NCBI GenBank assembly: GCA_964640965.1
Contig: CAZXJB010000077.1
Location: 1 to 12,659, forward strand
Reading direction: 5' to 3'
From: HRBIN12 sp964640965
Lineage (GTDB): Bacteria; Actinomycetota; UBA4738; HRBIN12
DNA length: 12,659 nt
The notes below the pieces were generated by a model. That model searched no databases. It worked only from the letters and a program-made list of their open reading frames with translations, and was not told where the DNA came from. Positions 1-5,250 of this stretch are shown in pieces. Within the stretch, counting starts at the first letter, position 1, and the number at the start of each line of letters is the position of its first letter. The translations under genes were made by a program, and so were the position numbers.

Positions 1-69
1 CGCGTTCACGGCCCCGCCGACGAGCGCGGCGAGCGTCGCGAGCACGAGGTCGAGGACGGAGGGCTGCAC
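1..69 (-). CDS. Probable TauE/SafE-family membrane transporter, N-terminal fragment
   Basis: Only the first 23 codons are present; the gene continues beyond the left edge. Reading from a GTG at 69, the peptide begins MQPSVLDLVLATLAALVGGA and continues with VNA. That is a hydrophobic helix ending in a G-G-x-V-N-A pattern, which resembles the first transmembrane segment of the TauE/SafE (sulfite/anion exporter, DUF81) family, where V-N-A is usually followed by a glycine-rich turn. The start is supported by a TAGTCT hexamer exactly 7 nt upstream, a leaderless-type layout. The gene lies 36 nt downstream of the PCYCGC lipoprotein on the same strand, so the two could also be co-transcribed. The family assignment rests on a very short stretch; another polytopic membrane protein is possible. 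Confidence 0.5.
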   Translation of the reverse strand, partial: MQPSVLDLVLATLAALVGGAVNA

Positions 70-76
70 CCGCCGC

Positions 77-82
77 AGACTA
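77..82 (-). promoter_or_regulatory. Putative -10 box (TAGTCT) for the TauE-like gene, leaderless layout
   Basis: On the minus strand TAGTCT fits the actinobacterial TAnnnT consensus and lies 7 nt from the GTG at 69, so transcription would begin at or next to the start codon. No recognisable -35 element is visible at the usual distance. Confidence 0.4.
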
Positions 83-105
83 CCCGCCGGGCCCGACCGG
101 CGACC

Positions 106-642
106 TCACATCCCCGTGGGGTAGTCGGTCGGCGTCTGCGGCCCCGTGTACGTCGCGTCGATGGCGTCGCGGATCTCGGACAGCGGGCTGCCCCGTTGCC
201 ACAGCCGGATCACGTCCGAGGTGATGTCCTGGCAGATCTGGCAGTACACCGCGTGCTCCTCGAACACCACCGTGCCGTCGGCGCCGATGCTCCGCACGTA
301 GCAGTTCCAGTTGCTGTTGTGCCCCATCGGGCCGCAGCCGCACGTGCACGGGATGTACGTCAGGACCTCGGGGCGCTGCATCGCGAAGGTGTAGAGGCGA
401 GCGAGCTCGGGCGCGCTCGCGAACGCCGGGAGCACGGTCGCGGGATCGGCCACGTGGTCGGTGTGGACCATGTAGCCCATCCCGTTCACCTCGTTCATGC
501 CGCCCGTCGCTCGTGTCGCCCCGCCGCCCGTCGGGCCGCCGACCGGGGCCGAGCCGCCGGAGCAGGCGGTCGCCGTCCCCGCGGCGAGCGCCACGAGCAG
601 ACCCGCGAGCGCCAGGTGCGACAGCCGTCTGCGCCACTGCAT
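106..642 (-). CDS. PCYCGC-motif lipoprotein
   Basis: This 178-residue secreted protein starts with basic residues (QWRRR) and a hydrophobic stretch at about residues 9-24, then a lipobox-like TATAC with Cys27 as the likely lipidated residue. A low-complexity Gly/Ala/Thr linker follows to about residue 50. The mature domain contains YIPCTCGCGPMGHNSNWNC (residues 97 to about 114), which matches the family named for its PCYCGC motif except that the tyrosine is a threonine. A second motif, YCQIC, lies at 133-137. Six cysteines (99, 101, 103, 114, 134, 137) and His108/His130 suggest metal or cofactor binding, which is inference. The family has no firm function. The ATG at 642 has a strong Shine-Dalgarno, GGAGGAGGT, 7 nt upstream. 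A TauE-like transporter follows on the same strand. Confidence 0.85.
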   Translation of the reverse strand: MQWRRRLSHLALAGLLVALAAGTATACSGGSAPVGGPTGGGATRATGGMNEVNGMGYMVHTDHVADPATVLPAFASAPELARLYTFAMQRPEVLTYIPCTCGCGPMGHNSNWNCYVRSIGADGTVVFEEHAVYCQICQDITSDVIRLWQRGSPLSEIRDAIDATYTGPQTPTDYPTGM

Positions 643-702
643 CTCCAGGACCTCCTCCGGGCCGAGACCGTCGACCGACCTCACGTGCACCTTCCCGGAT
701 CG

Positions 703-708
703 AACGTA
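703..708 (-). promoter_or_regulatory. Possible -10 box (TACGTT) for the PCYCGC lipoprotein gene
   Basis: A TAnnnT hexamer on the minus strand lies about 60 nt upstream of the ATG at 642. This would give a leader of roughly 50 nt carrying the Shine-Dalgarno. No good -35 is visible, so the call is weak. Confidence 0.25.
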
Positions 709-710
709 CC

Positions 711-737
711 GCCCGGAGGGTCCTTCGGCCCACGGGC
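711..737. other. Hairpin in the divergent lipoprotein/serC intergenic region
   Basis: GCCCG (711-715) pairs with CGGGC (733-737). GGG (718-720) pairs with CCC (729-731), and CC (722-723) pairs with GG (727-728) around a TTC loop. The hairpin sits between the divergent starts of the lipoprotein gene and serC. No T-run follows on either strand, so it does not look like an intrinsic terminator. It could be a regulatory structure, or chance pairing in GC-rich DNA. Confidence 0.3.
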
Positions 738-788
738 TGTCGGGCGACCGGCCCGGCCTGTCCGGATGACGGTCGGGTCGCCCGCCGG

Positions 789-794
789 GAACAT
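789..794 (+). promoter_or_regulatory. Weak -10-like hexamer (GAACAT) for serC, leaderless layout
   Basis: GAACAT keeps the conserved A at position 2 and T at position 6 of a -10 box and lies exactly 7 nt before the GTG at 802. There is no -35, and the first base departs from consensus. It is listed because the same spacing recurs at several genes in this window. Confidence 0.25.
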
Positions 795-801
795 GGGCGC
801 C

Positions 802-1893
802 GTGGAGCGACGCTGGAACTTCTCGGCCGGGCCGGCGGCGCTGCCGGTCTCGGTCCTCGAGCAGGCCCGAGACGAGCTGCTCGCGCTGCCCGGGGTCGGC
901 GCCTCCGTGCTCGAGATCAGCCACCGCAGCCCGACCTTCGAGGCCATCGCCGCGGAGGCCGAGGCCAACCTCCGCGAGCTCCTCGGCGTGCCGGGGACCC
1001 ACCGCGTGCTCTTCCTCCAGGGCGGGGCCTCGCTGCAGTTCGCGATGGCGCCGTTGAACCTCCTCGGCCGGGACCGGGCCGCCGAGTACGTGCTCACCGG
1101 CTCCTGGTCGCGCAAGGCGCTCGCCGAGGCGGAGCGGGTCGGCCGCACCCGCGTCGTCTGGGACGGCGCGGAGGACGGCTACTCGACCGTGCCGGACCTC
1201 GGCTCGCTCGCGCTCGACCCGCATGCCGCGTACCTCCACGTGACCTCGAACGAGACGATCCAGGGCGTCGAGCTGCCCGACGGGTTCGAACCCGAGGGCG
1301 GCGCGCCGCTCGTGTGCGACGCCTCCTCGGACTTCCTCTCGCGCCCGATCCCCATCGAGCGCTACGGACTCCTCTACGCCGGGGCCCAGAAGAACGCCGG
1401 GCCGGCCGGGCTCACCATCGTCCTGATCCGCGAGGACCTGCTCGAGCGGATCCCGAAGGGCTTGCCGACGATGCTCGACTACCGCACCCACGTCGAGCAC
1501 CGCTCGGCCTACAACACGCCCCCGACCTTCGCGATCTACGTGTTCCTGCTCGTCACGCGCTGGCTCCGCGACGAGGTCGGCGGGCTCGAGCGCATGCACG
1601 CGCGCAACCGCGAGAAGGCCGCCCTCCTGTACGGGGCGATCGATGCGAGCGAGGGCTTCTACCGCGGCCACGCGGCGCCGCAGGCGCGCTCGCTCATGAA
1701 CGTGACGTTCCGCCTGCCGAGCGAGGATCTCGAGCGGGCCTTCCTCGCCGAGGCCGCCGAGCACGGGCTCCTCGAGCTCGCGGGCCACCGCTCGGTGGGC
1801 GGCGTCCGCGCCTCGATCTACAACGCGATGCCGCTCGAGGGCGTGCGCGCGCTGCGCGACTTCATGGACGACTTTCGCGCCCGCCACGCGTAG
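802..1893 (+). CDS. serC: Phosphoserine aminotransferase (SerC)
   Basis: A PLP-dependent class V aminotransferase that interconverts 3-phosphohydroxypyruvate and glutamate with phosphoserine and 2-oxoglutarate, in cytoplasmic serine (and often PLP) biosynthesis. From the GTG at 802 it is 363 residues, the normal family length. Diagnostic segments run along it: NFSAGPAALP at the N-terminus, EISHRSPTFE, LFLQGGASLQFAM, the PLP-lysine segment YAGAQKNAGPAG (Lys197) and the C-terminal SVGGVRASIYNAMP. The 802 start is chosen because MERRWNFSAGP lines up without extra residues against E. coli SerC (MAQIFNFSSGP). ATGs at 793 and 766 are in-frame alternatives, and none of the three has a good Shine-Dalgarno. 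The gene stands alone; no serA or serB is adjacent. It looks like the E. coli subtype rather than the divergent mycobacterial one. Confidence 0.96.
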   Translation: MERRWNFSAGPAALPVSVLEQARDELLALPGVGASVLEISHRSPTFEAIAAEAEANLRELLGVPGTHRVLFLQGGASLQFAMAPLNLLGRDRAAEYVLTGSWSRKALAEAERVGRTRVVWDGAEDGYSTVPDLGSLALDPHAAYLHVTSNETIQGVELPDGFEPEGGAPLVCDASSDFLSRPIPIERYGLLYAGAQKNAGPAGLTIVLIREDLLERIPKGLPTMLDYRTHVEHRSAYNTPPTFAIYVFLLVTRWLRDEVGGLERMHARNREKAALLYGAIDASEGFYRGHAAPQARSLMNVTFRLPSEDLERAFLAEAAEHGLLELAGHRSVGGVRASIYNAMPLEGVRALRDFMDDFRARHA

Positions 1894-1909
1894 CGCTCCC
1901 GGCGGGGCC

Positions 1910-1928
1910 GAACCGCGGGCGGTTGTTC
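1910..1928. terminator. Possible short bidirectional terminator hairpin
   Basis: Between the convergent ends of serC and the nucleotidyltransferase gene, AACCG (1911-1915) and CGGTT (1920-1924) form a 5-bp stem around CGGG. A short T-rich run (GTTGTTC) lies on the plus side. The stem is short and there is no proper U-tract. Confidence 0.3.
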
Positions 1929-1933
1929 CCGCA

Positions 1934-2764
1934 TCAGTCGGTCAGCGCGTCCAGCACGTCCCTGGCCAACGCGGCGCAGGACGCCCGGATGGTCGCCTCG
2001 TCCTCCAGGGGCGTGGCCGCCCGCGCCGCCATCTCGGACCCCCTGCCGTCCGACCGCGCGAAGAGCTCATCGAGGAGATCCAAGGCCTCGTGGGTGACCC
2101 CGGCGCTGACCTGGTCCGAGGCCAGGACGCGCAGTCGGTCGGCCAGCACCCGGGTGGGTGTCGCCCGAAGCAGGCGGAGCACGTCAAGCGCGTCCTTGTC
2201 GACCGCGCGACCTTGCGCCTCCACCCGCTCGGCGATCTTATGGATCTTCGCGACGAGCAGCGCTCCTGGCCCGGCCACCTGGACGACGAACGACCGCGGG
2301 TCTTCGACCTCGAGCGCCTCCACCCGATACGGGGCCCGGTCCACCAGGGCGCCCTCCAGCCCCTTGGCCTTACGGGCCGTACGCCTGCCGTGCTCGCCGA
2401 GCCGCGCGCCCCGTCTGCCAGCTCCGCCGAGGGCCTCCGGGACCAACAGGTCGATCCTCACCTCCCGGGAAGGATCCCCCGTCACCCGAGCGACCCAACG
2501 CCCCACGTCCCGGGGGTCCGGCTCGAAGCCGGCGGTCCGGAGCACGTGCTCCAGCCGCGGAACGGGCTCGAGGGCGCCGGGGTCGATCGCCAGATCGCCA
2601 TCGAAGGTGAACTCGGCGACGGCCAGCCGGGCCGGGCCCGTGTGCAGGTAGATGGCCTGGGCTCCGACCAGGATGACGGCCTTGCGCTGTGACCCGAGAG
2701 CCTCCAGCGCGTCGATAAGCACCCGGCGAGCCAGCACGTACGCGGGGTCAGGCTCTCCAGGCAT
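1934..2764 (-). CDS. AbiEii-like nucleotidyltransferase (putative toxin)
   Basis: The protein has 276 residues and the layout of a DNA polymerase-beta-type nucleotidyltransferase. It opens with a G-x-x-A loop in LVGAQAIYLHTG (32-43), then the metal-binding D-x-D in FTFDGDLAID (Asp55, Asp57), then a third acidic strand, VRIDLLVPE (Asp105). A helical part with VAKIHKIAER (171-180) and DKDALDVLRLLR (189-200) follows; the K-D-x-x-D pattern recurs in AbiEii/MenT-type proteins. It starts 17 nt inside the 3' end of the upstream winged-helix gene, so the two are translationally coupled in the antitoxin-then-toxin order of AbiE systems. By analogy it may transfer nucleotides to an RNA and inhibit growth, but the substrate is unknown. 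It is not a close match to any named AbiEii I can recall, so the toxin role is inferred from fold and context. Confidence 0.75.
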   Translation of the reverse strand: MPGEPDPAYVLARRVLIDALEALGSQRKAVILVGAQAIYLHTGPARLAVAEFTFDGDLAIDPGALEPVPRLEHVLRTAGFEPDPRDVGRWVARVTGDPSREVRIDLLVPEALGGAGRRGARLGEHGRRTARKAKGLEGALVDRAPYRVEALEVEDPRSFVVQVAGPGALLVAKIHKIAERVEAQGRAVDKDALDVLRLLRATPTRVLADRLRVLASDQVSAGVTHEALDLLDELFARSDGRGSEMAARAATPLEDEATIRASCAALARDVLDALTD

Positions 2765-3803
2765 CCTCGTGCTCCGCCATCCAGCCGAGCAGCTCCTCCG
2801 CCTCCGCCGGCCCGCGTCCGGGACCGGTCAACAGATCGGCCGCCACCTGGCTCAGGGCGGCGAACGTGAGGCCCTCCCGCTCCCAGGCCCTCTCGTAGAC
2901 CACCGGGTCGAAGGGCGCCACGAGCAGGACGTTCGCCCCGGTCTCCGCGGGCCGCAGGTCGAGCTCGCCGGCGATCGCCTCAGGATCGTCCACGTAGAGC
3001 ACGGCGAGACGCGAGGGCGCCACCGGGGCGACCTGCGAGGCGGCGAGAGAGCCCGTGATCGCGTAGCGCGCCCGCAAGGAGCGGACCTTGTCCCGCAGGG
3101 CGTCGAGCCCTCGGGGCTCGAGGAAGGATGCAGCGAGGTTCGAGCCCAGGAGCGAGTAGTCCTCCACCCATCGACGGATCAGCCTCGCCCAGTCGACGTC
3201 CGCCACGGGCCCTCGACGCTCGCGCCGCACGAGATCCTCGCGCTCGAGCAGGGAAAGGACCCGGGACACGTATCCGGGATCAGCCCCCGCGAGGACGGCG
3301 AGCCTCCGCACCCCGAGCGGAGGACGGAGATCGACGAGCGTGCGAACCACTCTCGCCGCCTTCGCCCCGCGCAGGGTCCGGGCGGGACGTTCCTCCCGCC
3401 AGGGGTTGCGGTCGGCCCCCTCCGCCTCGATCCAGAGGGCGGGGCGGTCGAGGGCGAGCCAGACGTTGCCGGTCAGGTCCACGTAGGCGATGCCGGCGTC
3501 CCGGAGCTGCTCCCGCGTCCGCCGCGCGAGGAACGGAGCGGCCACCACGGGGTTGACCCCCGCCCGCCCGCGGAACCGATCGAGGAACGCTCGCACGTCC
3601 CGGGGCTCGACCCGGGCCCTCAGCTCGAGGCCGAGCGTGGCCCGACTCCCGTCCGGAGCGGTGAGGCGGACAAGGGCGTCGGCGAAGGACGCCAGGCCCG
3701 ACGGTCGCTCGAACACCACAGGCCAGGAGGCAGGGAGCCGATCCTTGAGGAAAGCCAGGATGGCTTCCGCCCAGTCGTTGCCTAGATAAGCTCTGTTGCG
3801 CAT
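2748..3803 (-). CDS. AbiEi-like winged-helix protein (putative antitoxin/regulator)
   Basis: The protein has 351 residues from the ATG at 3803. Residues about 10-130 look like a degenerate restriction-endonuclease-like domain: LGLELRARVEP, then VVAAPFLARRTREQLRDAG and the characteristic AYVDLTGNVWLAL (107-118). Residues about 143-205 form a winged helix, with GVRRLAVLAGADPGYVSRVL as the recognition region and LLEREDLVRRERRG as the wing. The C-terminal part has YAITGSLAASQVAP, VLYVDD and a tail with DLLTGPGRGPAEAEELLGWM. The pairing with a nucleotidyltransferase, the overlap and the winged helix all match AbiEi antitoxins that repress their own operon. A GTG at 3815 is in frame but lies inside the predicted -10 box, so the ATG is preferred. 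Assignment to a precise Pfam or AbiE subtype is not possible here. Confidence 0.72.
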   Translation of the reverse strand: MRNRAYLGNDWAEAILAFLKDRLPASWPVVFERPSGLASFADALVRLTAPDGSRATLGLELRARVEPRDVRAFLDRFRGRAGVNPVVAAPFLARRTREQLRDAGIAYVDLTGNVWLALDRPALWIEAEGADRNPWREERPARTLRGAKAARVVRTLVDLRPPLGVRRLAVLAGADPGYVSRVLSLLEREDLVRRERRGPVADVDWARLIRRWVEDYSLLGSNLAASFLEPRGLDALRDKVRSLRARYAITGSLAASQVAPVAPSRLAVLYVDDPEAIAGELDLRPAETGANVLLVAPFDPVVYERAWEREGLTFAALSQVAADLLTGPGRGPAEAEELLGWMAEHEDAWRA

Positions 3804-3813
3804 CGCGTGCAAC

Positions 3814-3842
3814 ACGGTAAATCAAGACAACACCCTCGTCAA
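3814..3842 (-). promoter_or_regulatory. Promoter of the AbiE-like operon
   Basis: On the minus strand, TTGACG (3842-3837) and TACCGT (3819-3814) are separated by exactly 17 nt. This is the best sigma-70-type promoter in the window. The expected transcription start is only a few bases before the ATG at 3803, so the mRNA would be leaderless or nearly so. The surrounding 70 nt are visibly richer in A+T than the flanking DNA. ACGGT (3814-3818) and ACCGT (3849-3853) form a short inverted pair flanking the promoter, a possible but weak operator. Confidence 0.6.
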
Positions 3843-3882
3843 CCATCCACCGTCCAGGGACCAGTGGCAAGGAACGAGGATG

Positions 3883-4863
3883 TCAGGGGACGAGGACGGC
3901 GGTGGTGGACGCGCCCGAGCGGGCGTGCGCGAGGGCCTCGTTCGCGCGCTCGAGCGGGAAGGTCGTGACGGCCGTGCGGACCCCGGCCTTCGGCGCGATC
4001 TCGAGGAACTCCACGCCGTCGCGGCGGGTGAGGTTCGCCACCGAGCGCAGCACCCGCTCGCCCCAGAGGATCGCGTAGGGGAAGGATGGGATGTCGCTCA
4101 TGTGGATCTCGGCGCAGACCACGGTGCCCCCCGGCTCCACCGCTCGGAGCGCGAGCGGGACCAGCTCGCCCGCCGCGGCGAAGCAGATCGCGGCGCCGAG
4201 CGGCTCGGGCGGCGGCTCGGTCGAGTCCCCCGCCCAGACGCAGCCGAGCCTGCGCGCCTCCGCCTGCGTGGCCGCATCGCCGGGGCGCGTGAACGCGAAG
4301 CAGCGCCGGCCCTGCCAGGTCGCGACCTGGGCCACCAGGCGCGCGGCGTTGCCGAAGCCGTACAAGCCGATCGTCTCGGCCTCGCCGCAGAACCGCAGGG
4401 ACCGCCAGCCGATCAGCCCGGCGCAGAGCAGGGGCGCGGCCTGCTCGCTCGGGTAGCCCTCGGGCACGGGGAAGCAGGAGCGCGCGTCGGCGACGAGGGC
4501 CTCGGCGTAGCCCCCGTCGAGCTGGTAGCCGGTGAACCGCGCCTGCGGGCAGAGGTTCTCGCGCCCGCTCGCGCAGAAGCGGCACCCCCCGCAGGTCCAG
4601 CCGAGCCAGGGCACGCCGACCCGGTCCCCCACGGCGAGGCCCTCCACCCCCGGGCCGAGCGCCTCGACCTCGCCCACGACCTGGTGGCCGAGGACGAGCG
4701 GGAGCTTCGGCTCCGGCAGCTCGCCGTCGGCGACGTGCAGGTCGGTCCGGCAGACCGCGCACGCGTGCACCCGCACGCGCACCTGCCCCGGCCCGGGCTC
4801 CGGCCGGGGGAGCTCGCGGAGCACGAGCGGCGTGCGCGGCGCCTCGAGGACCATCGCGCGCAT
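3883..4863 (-). CDS. Zinc-binding alcohol dehydrogenase family protein
   Basis: A medium-chain dehydrogenase/reductase of 326 residues, expected to oxidise alcohols or reduce aldehydes with NAD(P). Catalytic zinc ligands are visible: Cys38 in CRTD, His60 in LGHQVVGEV and Cys147 in LLCAG. Four structural-zinc cysteines are spaced as in the family (Cys91, 94, 97, 105). The Rossmann loop is LYGFGNAA (167-174), with alanine where the last glycine of GxGxxG is usual. Together with IHMSDIPSFPY and LWGERVLRSVANLTR further on, this fits the AdhA-like subgroup, where such loops are normal. The usual GHE is GHQ here. The ATG at 4863 has a GATACT hexamer 7 nt upstream and only a weak Shine-Dalgarno. The gene is monocistronic, divergent from the 4932 gene. 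The substrate cannot be deduced. Confidence 0.92.
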   Translation of the reverse strand: MRAMVLEAPRTPLVLRELPRPEPGPGQVRVRVHACAVCRTDLHVADGELPEPKLPLVLGHQVVGEVEALGPGVEGLAVGDRVGVPWLGWTCGGCRFCASGRENLCPQARFTGYQLDGGYAEALVADARSCFPVPEGYPSEQAAPLLCAGLIGWRSLRFCGEAETIGLYGFGNAARLVAQVATWQGRRCFAFTRPGDAATQAEARRLGCVWAGDSTEPPPEPLGAAICFAAAGELVPLALRAVEPGGTVVCAEIHMSDIPSFPYAILWGERVLRSVANLTRRDGVEFLEIAPKAGVRTAVTTFPLERANEALAHARSGASTTAVLVP

Positions 4864-4870
4864 CGATCCC

Positions 4871-4876
4871 AGTATC
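4871..4876 (-). promoter_or_regulatory. Putative -10 box (GATACT) for the alcohol dehydrogenase, leaderless layout
   Basis: GATACT on the minus strand differs from TATACT by one base and lies 7 nt from the ATG at 4863. The -35 region is not recognisable. Confidence 0.4.
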
Positions 4877-4893
4877 GCCGACGGGACCGCTCG

Positions 4894-4899
4894 TAGACT
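4894..4899 (+). promoter_or_regulatory. Putative -10 box (TAGACT) for the 4932-6390 operon
   Basis: TAGACT fits TAnnnT and would place the transcript start near 4906. The leader of about 26 nt would contain the purine-rich Shine-Dalgarno GGAGGGAGGG upstream of the ATG at 4932. No convincing -35 is seen. Confidence 0.4.
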
Positions 4900-4931
4900 C
4901 TCCGAGGAAGCATCGGAGGGAGGGAGCGGAG

Positions 4932-5246
4932 ATGGCCGAGAGCGCGAAGCAGAAGTGGGACGAGGTCGGCGAGCGCTTCGCCACCTTCGGGCGGGCGCTC
5001 GCGGCCCGCTACAAGCAGCTCGAGCAGGAGCAGGAGGCCGAGGAGGAGCGCGAGGCCCGCGACGCGCTGCGCGCCGTCACGCGGACCCTCGACCGCGCCT
5101 TCACCTCGCTCGGCGACACCCTGCGGGACCCCCACGCGAAGGGGGAGCTGAAGGCCGCGGCGCGCTCGTTCGCCGACGCCCTCGGCGCCACCTTCGAGGA
5201 GGTCACCGAGGAGGTCCGCAAGCGCGTCGGCCGCCCGGCCGCCTGA
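4932..5246 (+). CDS. Small charged helical protein of unknown function
   Basis: I do not recognise a named family. The 104-residue product is almost entirely predicted helix, very rich in Glu, Lys, Arg and Ala, with no cysteine and no membrane segment. Residues about 20-50 (LAARYKQLEQEQEAEEEREA) look like a coiled coil. Residues about 75-100 (KAAARSFADALGATFEEVTEEVRKRVG) look amphipathic, with alternating hydrophobic and charged faces. Small proteins of this composition are common in actinobacteria as uncharacterised cytoplasmic proteins. The ATG at 4932 has a strong Shine-Dalgarno. Its stop lies 4 nt before the FAD oxidoreductase start, so the two are very likely co-transcribed. A structural, membrane-surface or partner-binding role is possible, but nothing in the sequence settles it. 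Confidence 0.8.
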   Translation: MAESAKQKWDEVGERFATFGRALAARYKQLEQEQEAEEEREARDALRAVTRTLDRAFTSLGDTLRDPHAKGELKAAARSFADALGATFEEVTEEVRKRVGRPAA

Positions 5247-5250
5247 GGCC

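Noticed and set aside
106..1887. A long minus-strand open frame covering serC and the lipoprotein gene as one protein
   Set aside because: Only the part from 642 downward has a signal peptide, Shine-Dalgarno and family motif. The rest is low-complexity Arg/Ala/Glu sequence antisense to serC, as expected in GC-rich DNA.
513..2651. A 700-residue plus-strand open frame
   Set aside because: The translation is Arg/Pro/Ala-rich with no domain and lies out of frame with serC and antisense to the nucleotidyltransferase gene. Stop codons are simply rare at this G+C.
3814..3819. In-frame GTG at 3815 as start of the AbiEi-like gene
   Set aside because: It falls inside the predicted -10 box, so it would not be in the mRNA. 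The ATG at 3803 fits the promoter better.
3883..4863. The alcohol dehydrogenase as an inactive enzyme because of GFGNAA and GHQ
   Set aside because: All catalytic and structural zinc ligands are present, and the altered glycine loop is usual in this dehydrogenase subgroup, so I do not treat it as degenerate.
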